The notes beneath the pieces were generated by a model. The model worked only from the letters and a program-made list of their open reading frames with translations. It was not told the origin of the DNA and did no database searches. DNA of 7,860 bases. It comes from Gemmatimonadota bacterium (GTDB taxonomy: Bacteria > Latescibacterota > UBA2968 > UBA8231). The position numbers and the translations under genes are program-made. The stretch's first letter is position 1. Each line of letters opens with the position of its first letter. The stretch spans positions 1-7,860 of the forward strand of contig JAPOYQ010000887.1 of assembly GCA_026706505.1 (NCBI GenBank), written 5' to 3'. Below, piece after piece: positions 1-6,138 of this stretch.

Positions 1-280
1 GGTGGGGATCTACCTCGACACGGCCAACATGATGGCCTACGGTTACCCGGAGCACTGGATCCGCGAGTTGGGGCCGCGCATCAAAAAGGTCCATTTCAAG
101 GATTTCCGCCGCGGCGAACACCGCTTCGTCAACCTGCTCGAAGGGGATACGGACTGGCCGGCGGTCATGGCCGAGTTGAGGGCGGTGGGGTACGATTCCA
201 CGCTGATCCACGAAGTGGGCGGCAGCCGCGAGGAACTCATCGATCTCGGTGCGCGCATGCGCCAAATCGTTGCTTTGTAA
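1..280 (+). CDS. Sugar phosphate isomerase/epimerase, xylose-isomerase-like TIM barrel (3' part only)
   Basis: This is the C-terminal ~92 residues of a gene that begins before the window; the frame is open to base 1. Counting from the first complete codon (GTG at 2), the fragment shows D6 in a YLDTAN strand, H31 in KKVHFKDF and E71 in IHEVGG. In the AP-endonuclease-2 / xylose-isomerase-like superfamily these positions match the last three metal ligands, as in D-tagatose 3-epimerase-type enzymes. GYPEHWIRELG between D6 and H31 is also typical of sugar phosphate isomerase/epimerases. The first metal-binding Glu and the substrate-specificity loops lie upstream, so the sugar cannot be named. The stop is followed after 18 nt by the bicupin gene, which has its own strong ribosome binding site. 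The family call is secure; a role as an epimerase of a keto-sugar is inference. Confidence 0.85.
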   Translation, partial: VGIYLDTANMMAYGYPEHWIRELGPRIKKVHFKDFRRGEHRFVNLLEGDTDWPAVMAELRAVGYDSTLIHEVGGSREELIDLGARMRQIVAL

Positions 281-298
281 ACCTAGGAGGGATAAGAC

Positions 299-1021
299 AT
301 GGTGTATATCATCAATTGGCGCGACGTCCAACCCAACATAGCCCACCTGAGCGCCGTGCATTGGGGCGGGTTGCGCGACCGCGATGACGACGACGATCCC
401 GATCCGCGCAATTGCCTAAAGCGCCTACAGGGCTTTGCCCGCCATGCGCTCCAAGGCCGCAAGAATTCGGATTATCACAAGCACGAAAACCTCGAACAGG
501 TGTACTACATACTCTCGGGCAGTGGCCATGTGCTCTTTGACAAAGAGCGTTTCCCCGTGCAGGAGGGCGATGCGGTGTATCTGCCGTCGGGTATCCACCA
601 TCAGATGTTTAACGATACCAGCGATGACTGGCTCGAACACCACGTGATCAGCCAAAGAATCTCGGCTAACAGCGGCGACTTTGCCATCCGCAACTGGCGC
701 GATGTGCCGGCGATGGGCGATGGTGCGGGTGCGGTGCGCTGGCACCAGCTAGGTCCGGTCGGCGAGGAAAACGTGGGTTTTACGCAGGGGCTGCGCTGTA
801 TTGATCGGGAGGCTATACAGCCACGTGGACAGACGATCGAGCGGTGCTGCGAAGAGCTGGAGCAGGTCTATTACGTGCTGGAAAATAGCGGCGTCTTGGA
901 AGTTGATGGCGAAGAGCAGGAAATTCGAGAAGGGGATATGATCCACCTGCCACCGGGCACGCGCTACGCGATTCGCAACCCTCACGCCGAGTGGCTTTCC
1001 TACCTCATCATGGCGGCTTGA
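299..1021 (+). CDS. Bicupin (two cupin_2 domains, second one lacking metal ligands)
   Basis: This is a 240-residue cytosolic protein with no signal peptide or membrane segment. Start ATG 299 follows AGGAGGG (285-291) by 7 nt. Cupin 1 (about residues 45-120) has H60, H62, E66 and H100/H101, the usual Fe/Mn/Zn ligand set, in HKHENLEQVYY and LPSGIHH. Cupin 2 (about 165-240) aligns through LEQVYY and LPxG, but the ligand positions are R182, C184, E188 and R222/Y223, so it probably does not bind metal in the standard way. Each half opens with NWRDV (6-10 and 132-136) followed by an AVxW motif, which indicates internal duplication. An acidic run, DRDDDDDPD (27-35), precedes cupin 1. Such proteins may be isomerases, dioxygenases or ligand sensors; the substrate is unknown. 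The neighbouring isomerase and oxidoreductase suggest a sugar-related role. Confidence 0.88.
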   Translation: MVYIINWRDVQPNIAHLSAVHWGGLRDRDDDDDPDPRNCLKRLQGFARHALQGRKNSDYHKHENLEQVYYILSGSGHVLFDKERFPVQEGDAVYLPSGIHHQMFNDTSDDWLEHHVISQRISANSGDFAIRNWRDVPAMGDGAGAVRWHQLGPVGEENVGFTQGLRCIDREAIQPRGQTIERCCEELEQVYYVLENSGVLEVDGEEQEIREGDMIHLPPGTRYAIRNPHAEWLSYLIMAA

Positions 1022-1024
1022 GCT

Positions 1025-1249
1025 ATGGCACTAGACCAATTGCACACCGAACTACAAGCGCTGATGGCGGCCATCGACAACCGCGAGGGTGAGTCGATCG
1101 CCGCACATTTGCGGCAGCTTGACGAACTCGGCCAAAAGCTGGGTAGCGAAGCCCCGCCGATGTTGCGCCACTACTTGGAGAAGCGCAGCTATACCAAGGC
1201 CCTGGATTTTCTGGAAGGGCGCGATGAGGCCGCGGCTCCCAATTGCTGA
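1025..1249 (+). CDS. Small helical protein of unknown function upstream of the ATL gene
   Basis: The product is 74 residues, acidic and predicted all-helical, with heptad-like leucine spacing (LHTELQALMAAI, AAHLRQLDELGQKLG) and a C-terminal PPMLRHYLEKRSYTKALDFL segment that looks like a helix-turn-helix hairpin. I do not recognise a named family. Its ATG lies 3 nt after the bicupin TGA and in the same frame (TGA-GCT-ATG). There is no strong ribosome binding site, only GGCGG about 8 nt upstream, so expression probably depends on coupled re-initiation. Its 3' end overlaps the ATL gene start by 26 nt in a different frame. The fit between flanking genes, the absence of cysteine-rich or arginine-rich shadow composition, and the plausible amphipathic helices argue that it is real. 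A role with the ATL protein is suggested by position only. Confidence 0.65.
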   Translation: MALDQLHTELQALMAAIDNREGESIAAHLRQLDELGQKLGSEAPPMLRHYLEKRSYTKALDFLEGRDEAAAPNC

Positions 1250-1562
1250 AAGCCCCATGCGCCGGGCGTTCTATGAGACCATCGCCTGCGTGCCCTACGG
1301 CAAGGTAGCCACCTACGGGCAGATTGCCACCTTGGCCGGTTACCCAGGGCGCGCGCGGCAGGTTGGATTCGCCTTGGCGGGAATGCCCGGGGAGTCGGAT
1401 CTGCCGTGGCACCGCATCATCAACGCCCAAGGGAAGGTCTCGCCGCGCAGCGGCAGCGGTCATCTGGTGCAATACGAGCTTTTGGCCAGCGAGGGCGTTG
1501 TCTTTACCGCGCAACGCATTGATCTGAAACGGTTTGGTTGGCGACCTGAGGCGGAGGATTGA
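1224..1562 (+). CDS. Alkyltransferase-like (ATL) DNA-repair protein, MGMT-fold, PWHR motif
   Basis: The product is about 112 residues, matching the C-terminal DNA-binding domain of O6-alkylguanine-DNA methyltransferase. Visible family motifs are VPYGKVATYGQIA (Tyr31 near the lesion-flipping position), GRARQVG with the arginine finger at about R45, and LPWHRII at 61-67. The active-site Cys of MGMT (PCHR) is Trp62 here, as in E. coli YbaZ/Atl and related proteins. ATL proteins bind O6-alkylguanine, flip it out and hand it to nucleotide excision repair without removing the alkyl group. The C-terminal IDLKRFGW tail also resembles YbaZ. ATG 1224 is preferred because GGAAGGG lies 4 nt upstream and it overlaps the preceding gene; ATG 1257 would give 101 residues. 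Upstream extension of this frame is shadow coding. The stop overlaps the TTG start of the MATE gene by 4 nt. Confidence 0.9.
   Translation: MRPRLPIAESPMRRAFYETIACVPYGKVATYGQIATLAGYPGRARQVGFALAGMPGESDLPWHRIINAQGKVSPRSGSGHLVQYELLASEGVVFTAQRIDLKRFGWRPEAED
1548..1557 (+). promoter_or_regulatory. Ribosome binding site for the TTG-started MATE gene
   Basis: GAGGCGGAGG lies just before TTG 1559. The GAGG at 1548-1551 is 7 nt from the TTG, a normal spacing, whereas the second GGAGG (1553-1557) is too close at 1 nt. An in-frame TGA at 1547-1549 rules out any earlier start, and the conserved MATE N-terminus begins only a few residues after the TTG. The site lies inside the 3' end of the ATL gene, consistent with coupled translation. 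Confidence 0.6.
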
Positions 1563-2890
1563 ACTCACTCGACCGCAGGATTCTCAGCCTCGCCGTCCCC
1601 AGTATCCTCGCTGCCCTATCTACACCGCTGATCGGCCTCGCCGACACCGCGATGATCGGCCATTTGCCAGAAGTGGCCTTTATGGGCGCGGTCTCTACGG
1701 CGAGTTTGATCTTCAATGGCATATTCTGGTGCTTGGCCTTTTTGCGCATGGGGACCACGGCACTAGTGGCCCAGTACAGCGGGGCAGGGGATCGACAGCA
1801 GAGCGCGGGGGTACTCTACCGCTCGCTTATTGTGGCCGTCTGCCTCGGCATGGGGATCGTGGCGGCCAGTGGCTGGATCAGGCGGATTGGGTTTGAGTTG
1901 GCCGGTGGGTCTCCGCAAGTCCAGCACTGGGGCATACGCTACTTCGCCATCCGGGTGTGGGAGGCACCTTTGGCGTTGAGCATTATGACGCTCAACGGCT
2001 TTTTCCTCGGGACCGCCAATGTCATAGCACCCCTCTGGGTTATGACTGTTGCCAACTTGGTCAACATCGGCGCGGACTACGTGCTTATCTACGGCAAGTT
2101 GGGCGCTCCTAAACTGGGCGTTGAAGGGGCGGCTTGGGCTTCTGTGTTGGGCAATGTGGCGGCGCTGGCCACCGGGATTTTTTGGTTATTCTCCCGCTAC
2201 CGCCCCTATCTGCGGGAGTGGCCTGCAAGGCTGTGGGATTTGCGTGCGATGAAGCGCTTGATGCAGACCAACGCCTTCCTCTTTGGCCGCACTCTTTGCC
2301 TGCAATTTGCCGGTTTTTTCACGCTCGGCATGGTCTCGCGGATGGGCGAAGCACCGCTGGCGGCCAACGCCGTGATTTTGCAGGTCTGGGGGCTAACTAG
2401 CTTCGCCGTTGACGGCTTTGCTCACGCGGCCGAGACGCTGGTCGGCCGCTGCCTAGGAGCGCACCTTTTTGCCGAGGCCCGGCAGTTTGCTTGGCGGATC
2501 ATCTGCTGGGGGTTGGGTTTGGGAGCGGGATTTGGCGTGGTCTACTTTGCGGCCTTGGAGCCTATTGCTGCGCTGTTTACTCCGCATCGGGAAGTTGTAC
2601 AACAGGTCGGCGCGCTCTATGTAATCATCGCGCTGGTCCAACCGCTGAACGCCGTGGTCTTCGTCTTTGACGGAATTTTTATCGGCGCTAGCGATATGGG
2701 GTACCTGTTCAAGGCTATGGCGCTAGCCACTTTCGGGATATTTTTGCCTTCGGCGTTGGTTTTTATATACTGGTTGGATTGGGAATTGGCCGGTGCTTGG
2801 ATGGCCTATAGCGGCCTGATGGTCGGCCGGTTTGTTACGCTGTGGCCGCGCTATCGCGGCGATGTTTGGTTGCGGAGCTTTGTCGAATAG
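1559..2890 (+). CDS. MATE-family multidrug/organic cation exporter, DinF subfamily
   Basis: The product is 443 residues with about 12 hydrophobic segments, close to the usual 440-460 of DinF-type MATE proteins. It is an inner-membrane antiporter that expels cationic or oxidising compounds using H+ or Na+. DinF features are PLIGLADTAMIGHLP near the N-terminus, with D29 at the position of the conserved TM1 Asp implicated in ion coupling in DinF-type transporters; FLRMGTTALVAQ (61-72); NLVNIGADYVLIYG (166-179); and, in the second half, DGFAHAAETLVGRCLGA (285-301) and FVFDGIFIGASD (368-379). The start must be TTG 1559, because an in-frame stop lies at 1547. It overlaps the ATL stop (TTGA), so the two genes are co-transcribed and coupled. 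E. coli dinF is SOS-induced next to lexA; a damage-response role here is inference, and no LexA box is visible upstream. The substrate is unknown. Confidence 0.9.
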   Translation: MNSLDRRILSLAVPSILAALSTPLIGLADTAMIGHLPEVAFMGAVSTASLIFNGIFWCLAFLRMGTTALVAQYSGAGDRQQSAGVLYRSLIVAVCLGMGIVAASGWIRRIGFELAGGSPQVQHWGIRYFAIRVWEAPLALSIMTLNGFFLGTANVIAPLWVMTVANLVNIGADYVLIYGKLGAPKLGVEGAAWASVLGNVAALATGIFWLFSRYRPYLREWPARLWDLRAMKRLMQTNAFLFGRTLCLQFAGFFTLGMVSRMGEAPLAANAVILQVWGLTSFAVDGFAHAAETLVGRCLGAHLFAEARQFAWRIICWGLGLGAGFGVVYFAALEPIAALFTPHREVVQQVGALYVIIALVQPLNAVVFVFDGIFIGASDMGYLFKAMALATFGIFLPSALVFIYWLDWELAGAWMAYSGLMVGRFVTLWPRYRGDVWLRSFVE

Positions 2891-2901
2891 GAGAGGAGAC
2901 T

Positions 2902-3273
2902 ATGCCTTTTATCAATCCCGCGGAACTTGCGGCTGTGGAGCTTTTTCCCCAAATCAACAGCGGCCTGGTGGCTGGCGAGCGGCTAATGCTGTCGTTTTTG
3001 GACATGGAAGAAGGCTGTGAAGTGCCCGAGCACAGCCATCCGCACGAGCAAGCCGGCTTGGTGCTCGCCGGGCGCTTCCGCTTTCGCATTGGGTCAGAGG
3101 AGCGCGTCACCGGCCCGGGCGACGCCTTCTTGATTCCGCCGAACGTGGTCCACTGGGGGATCGTCGAAGAAGGACCGGCCAAAATCCTCGACATCTTCAG
3201 CCCGCCGCGCGAGGATTACATGGAGCACTACAATAAACACGCCACAACCTCCACCGAGACCGTGTGGGCCTAG
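2902..3273 (+). CDS. KdgF-like single-domain cupin
   Basis: This is a 123-residue cytosolic cupin. Start ATG 2902 follows GAGAGGAG (2891-2898); a longer reading from 2842 would run back into the MATE gene and is rejected. The metal site is H44, H46 and Q50 in EHSHPHEQAGLVLAG, with H84 in LIPPNVVHWG. The HxHxxxQ arrangement and the closing LDIFSPPREDYM resemble KdgF, which linearises 4,5-unsaturated uronates released by pectate and alginate lyases before they become 2-keto-3-deoxygluconate. The gene starts 11 nt after the MATE stop and lies 18 nt before a DapA/KDG-aldolase-superfamily gene, which fits a sugar-acid pathway. Many HxHxxxQ cupins have other or unknown functions, so the uronate role is a hypothesis; the cupin fold and metal site are firm. 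Confidence 0.8.
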   Translation: MPFINPAELAAVELFPQINSGLVAGERLMLSFLDMEEGCEVPEHSHPHEQAGLVLAGRFRFRIGSEERVTGPGDAFLIPPNVVHWGIVEEGPAKILDIFSPPREDYMEHYNKHATTSTETVWA

Positions 3274-3291
3274 CAGGTAAAGGAGAATACT

Positions 3292-4227
3292 ATGCAGATG
3301 TTGCAACAGGAACAGTGCCACAACGTGCTGGTTGTGGCGATCACACCCCGCGATGCGGAACGGGGCATTGACTTGGCGGGGATTGGCCGCAATGTGCGTT
3401 TCCTCTGTGAGAGGGGCGTCGATTTTATCATGCCAGCGTGCGGCACAGGGCTGGTGTACGATATGACCTTAGACGAATACGAGGCCGTCGTTGGGGCCTT
3501 TGTAGAGGCGGCAGCCGGAGAAGCGTTGGTGGTGCCGGGGATCGGGCCGGGGTATGGTCGGGCGCTGGAAATGGGGCGGATTGCCCGCTCTTTGGGCGTC
3601 GCCGGGGCGATGATTATGCCCATCGTCGGGCCAGCCTCAGCCGGGGGCGTTGCCGTCGGCTTGCGCGACATTGCAGAGAAGACCCAGTTGCCCACAATAC
3701 TGTATCAGCGCCGTCTGGATATTATGCCAGTCGAGCAAGTAGTGGCGCTGTGTAAGCTAGACGAAGTGGTGGGGCTTAAATATGCGGTTGACGACTTGGA
3801 AGCATTCCAGCAGATCGTCGCTGGTGCTGGGGAGGACGCGGCCATGGTCTGTGGCATGGCCGAGGATCCCTGTATCGACTATATGGCCGCCGGCGCGGTT
3901 GGGTTCAGCTCGGGGATGGCCAACTTTGTTCCCGGCATGAGCCTGACGCTTCTAGAGCGCTTTGCGGCGGGGGATCGCGCTGGGGCGGAGGAGATTCGGC
4001 GGCAGATGGTGCCGTTTGAGGATTTGCGCGGTGAGCGGGCGGCGCGCTATAGTGGCTCGGCGCTGCACGCGGCTATGGAGCGATTTGGGCTGGCCGGAGG
4101 GCCGGTGGTGCCTTTTGCCGAGGATGTGGCTGCTGAGGACTTGCCGAGGTTGCACGCACTCGTCGATAAGCTGGCCGAGACAGAAAGGCAAATGCAAATG
4201 CAAATGCAAATGAAAGAGGTCGTATGA
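3292..4227 (+). CDS. DapA/NanA/KDG-aldolase superfamily Schiff-base lyase or dehydratase
   Basis: The product is 311 residues, a class I aldolase-type TIM barrel. ATG 3292 follows AAGGAGAA (3280-3286). The Schiff-base lysine is K163 in VVGLKYAVDD, and the general acid/base tyrosine is Y138 in PTILYQR; both match the DHDPS/NAL superfamily. The phosphate/carboxylate-binding loop reads ACGTGLVYDMT (50-59). The single-Thr GTG form resembles 5-dehydro-4-deoxyglucarate dehydratase more than the GTTGE of true dihydrodipicolinate synthase, and the usual following Glu is Leu54. GFSSGMANF (204-212) is the substrate-side loop. Together with the KdgF-like cupin upstream and the dehydrogenase downstream, this favours cleavage or dehydration of a 2-keto-3-deoxy sugar acid over lysine biosynthesis. 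The C-terminus carries a (Gln-Met)4 run from a DNA repeat. The stop overlaps the next start as ATGA. Confidence 0.88.
   Translation: MQMLQQEQCHNVLVVAITPRDAERGIDLAGIGRNVRFLCERGVDFIMPACGTGLVYDMTLDEYEAVVGAFVEAAAGEALVVPGIGPGYGRALEMGRIARSLGVAGAMIMPIVGPASAGGVAVGLRDIAEKTQLPTILYQRRLDIMPVEQVVALCKLDEVVGLKYAVDDLEAFQQIVAGAGEDAAMVCGMAEDPCIDYMAAGAVGFSSGMANFVPGMSLTLLERFAAGDRAGAEEIRRQMVPFEDLRGERAARYSGSALHAAMERFGLAGGPVVPFAEDVAAEDLPRLHALVDKLAETERQMQMQMQMKEVV
4189..4212 (+). repeat. Hexanucleotide tandem repeat (CAAATG)4 inside the DapA-family gene
   Basis: Four perfect copies of CAAATG encode (Gln-Met)4 at residues 300-307 of the DapA-like protein, 12 nt before the start of the next gene. Because the unit is 6 bp, copy-number change by slippage keeps the frame and alters only the length of the C-terminal tail. 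The ribosome binding site of the next gene (AAAGAGG, 4213-4219) directly follows the array and would not be displaced relative to its start. Confidence 0.9.
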
Positions 4228-5330
4228 ATCAAGATGCACTGCGCGTAGGGCTGGTGGGCACAGGCGGCGTCTGTGCGGGAGTACACTATCCTGGACTGCG
4301 GCTGATCCCCGGGGTCGAGATCGCTGGGATCTGCGAGCCAGATGAGACGCTGCGGCAAGAGCGGCAAGCGGAGTGGGGCCTTGCGGCCGCTTTTGACCGG
4401 CTGGATGCGCTCTTAGATGTCGTGGCCCCGGACGCGGTCTGCATCGCTGTCCCCAACGTCTATCACTACGAGTTGATTGTCCAAGCTTTAGACGCTGGCT
4501 GCCATGTGCTGTGCGAGAAGCCTCTGGGTATGGACTTTGCCCAAACCCAGGAAATATACGCTAGGGGCAAGGCGTCAGGGCGTCGCCACATGACGGCGTT
4601 TACGTATCGCTTTGTGCCGGCCATGAACTACATCCGCCACTTGGTGCAGACTGGGGCCTTGGGGGCGATTCGCCACGCTCGCTTCCAGCGCCTGCAAGAT
4701 TGGGGAGAGCGCGCCATTGGCTGGCGGCAATACAAGCGCTACGCCGGGTCAGGCGAACTGGGCGATATGGGCATTCACCGCATTGATTTTGCCGAGGATC
4801 TGCTAGGGCCGATAGAGGCCGTGTGCAGTGCGGCCAAGCAGTTGGTGCCAAGAGATCAGACCCGCGAAGGCCAGCCGTGCCCACCGCAGGACGTGGAAGA
4901 TTGGATCGCGTGGATCGCCGAGTTTGCAAGTGGCACCACGGGCGTCTTCGAGATGGGCAAGTTGAGCAAGGGGTACGGCCCGAAGGGCGACCACGACTTA
5001 GCCGAGTTCAACGGGGAGGATGCTTCGGTCGTCTATCGCCTGCACGCGCCACACGAAGTGCTCTTCGCGCCTCGCGGCGAGCCCTATCAGAGTCAGCCCG
5101 TGCCCGCCGAGTTCCTCAAGCGGCCCAATGCGCCGCGCGATCCGTCCGTCGGCGATCCCGTGCAGAGCTTCCGCTACGACCAAGCTTGGGAATTCGTCAG
5201 CGCCATCCGCGAGGGACGCGATTGCGTGCCCTCGTTTTATCACGGGATGCGGGCGCAGGCCGTTGCCGATTCTATCCTCCAGGCCGCAGCCGAGCGGCGG
5301 TGGATCGATATCCCCGATTGTCCGGCTTAG
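4224..5330 (+). CDS. Gfo/Idh/MocA-family NAD(P)-dependent oxidoreductase
   Basis: The product is 368 residues. The N-terminal Rossmann fold begins LRVGLVGTGGVCAGVHYPG (G9, G12, G14), with an acidic CEPD at the end of beta-2 (E38/D40) that suggests NAD preference. CEKPLG (97-102) holds the conserved catalytic K99. The C-terminal domain carries GSGELGDMGIHRID with D181 and H185, the DxxxH catalytic signature of the family. Members oxidise or reduce sugars, inositols and sugar acids, so the exact substrate cannot be read from these motifs. ATG 4224 overlaps the DapA-like stop by 4 nt and has GAGG (4216-4219) upstream, so the two enzymes are translationally coupled and probably act in the same pathway. 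The stop TAG is followed after 8 nt by the first possible start of the dioxygenase gene. The family call is secure. Confidence 0.93.
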   Translation: MNQDALRVGLVGTGGVCAGVHYPGLRLIPGVEIAGICEPDETLRQERQAEWGLAAAFDRLDALLDVVAPDAVCIAVPNVYHYELIVQALDAGCHVLCEKPLGMDFAQTQEIYARGKASGRRHMTAFTYRFVPAMNYIRHLVQTGALGAIRHARFQRLQDWGERAIGWRQYKRYAGSGELGDMGIHRIDFAEDLLGPIEAVCSAAKQLVPRDQTREGQPCPPQDVEDWIAWIAEFASGTTGVFEMGKLSKGYGPKGDHDLAEFNGEDASVVYRLHAPHEVLFAPRGEPYQSQPVPAEFLKRPNAPRDPSVGDPVQSFRYDQAWEFVSAIREGRDCVPSFYHGMRAQAVADSILQAAAERRWIDIPDCPA

Positions 5331-5335
5331 GAGGG
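5329..5335 (+). promoter_or_regulatory. Ribosome binding site deciding the dioxygenase start
   Basis: AGGAGGG overlaps the stop of the oxidoreductase gene. Two consecutive ATG codons follow, at 5339 and 5342. Spacing is 3 nt to the first and 6 nt to the second, so the second ATG is the better start, though the difference is one residue. Confidence 0.6.
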
Positions 5336-5341
5336 ACGATG

Positions 5342-6136
5342 ATGAGCGAAAGCCCCAAAGCGGCGTATGTGCGGGATGGGTTTTACATCCACGACGCAGC
5401 CATATGGCCCTTAGACGCCGTTGATCGCGCTGTGGAGGGAATGGATGCGGTGCGGCGGGGCGAGTACGATACCGGGGTGCCGCCCCGGTCTTCGGCTTGG
5501 AGCCCGGGCGACGATCCGCAGCGGCTGTGCAAAATTGAGAAGCCCCAAATCGCCAATCGGGCTATTATGGATCTGATCAAACATCCGGCCCTCGGGGCTT
5601 TGGCCGCTGAAGTCTGTGGGGCCGAGTGGGTCCAAATTTGGTGGGTGCAGTTGCTGTACAAGCCTCCGGTCGCGGGTGCAGGGTCTAGCGGAACCCATGT
5701 GGGATGGCATCAGGACCGCAACTATTGGGGGGCTTGGGAAGAGGGCAGCGAGCTATTTACGGCTTGGATCGCCTTGAGCGAGGTCGGCTCGGCGGACGGG
5801 CCGATGCACTTTGTGCGTGGCTCGCACCAGTGGGGATTGCTGCCAGGCAGCGATTTTTTCGGTCAAGACCTAGCCGAGCAGAAGCGAGAGTTGGTTGCGC
5901 TGGCTAGCGATGAGTGGGTGGAAGTGGCAGCGACCCTGCCCAAAGGGGGCGTGAGCTTTCACCACTGCCTGACGCTACACGGCAGTGGCCCCAATCATTC
6001 TGCCGGGCCGCGGCGGAGCTTGGCCGTTCACATGCGCACCGAGCGATCCCGCCCAGTGGACGACAAGCGGGAGGGCCTGACGGCCTTTATTGACGACCCG
6101 ACGCATTGTCCGGTAGTATTCAGGTGCGATTCCTAA
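5342..6136 (+). CDS. Phytanoyl-CoA dioxygenase (PhyH) family Fe(II)/2-oxoglutarate oxygenase
   Basis: The product is 264 residues from ATG 5342 (265 from 5339), normal for bacterial PhyH proteins, and cytosolic. It shows the 2-His-1-carboxylate iron triad: H123 and D125 in HVGWHQDRNYWG and distal H213 in HHCLTLHGSGPN. R224/R225 in GPRRSLAVH fits 2-oxoglutarate binding. The N-terminal YVRDGFYIHDAA opening and the DGPMHFVRGSHQWG strand are also typical. These enzymes hydroxylate small molecules, lipids, halogenated compounds or osmolytes; the substrate is not identifiable here. The frame extends far upstream inside the oxidoreductase gene, but that part is shadow coding. It is the last gene of the plus-strand block, and its position suggests an oxidative step on the substrate handled by the upstream enzymes, which is inference. 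Its stop lies 2 nt from the convergent lnt stop. Confidence 0.9.
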   Translation: MSESPKAAYVRDGFYIHDAAIWPLDAVDRAVEGMDAVRRGEYDTGVPPRSSAWSPGDDPQRLCKIEKPQIANRAIMDLIKHPALGALAAEVCGAEWVQIWWVQLLYKPPVAGAGSSGTHVGWHQDRNYWGAWEEGSELFTAWIALSEVGSADGPMHFVRGSHQWGLLPGSDFFGQDLAEQKRELVALASDEWVEVAATLPKGGVSFHHCLTLHGSGPNHSAGPRRSLAVHMRTERSRPVDDKREGLTAFIDDPTHCPVVFRCDS

Positions 6137-6138
6137 TT

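Noticed and set aside
1019..1027. Stop-codon readthrough joining the bicupin to the small helical ORF (same frame, TGA-GCT-ATG)
   Set aside because: The bicupin ends at a normal cupin C-terminus and there is no readthrough context or selenocysteine-type element visible; re-initiation explains the layout.
1089..1223. N-terminal extension of the ATL protein
   Set aside because: The extra residues are Trp/Arg/Cys-rich shadow of the small upstream gene and have no MGMT-family similarity.
2842..2901. Earlier start for the KdgF-like cupin
   Set aside because: It would lie inside the MATE gene; GAGAGGAG places initiation at 2902, where the cupin-like sequence begins.
4823..5341. N-terminal extension of the dioxygenase frame to 437 residues
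   Set aside because: The extension lies within the oxidoreductase gene and is low-complexity and arginine-rich; a strong ribosome binding site and two ATGs mark the start at 5339/5342.
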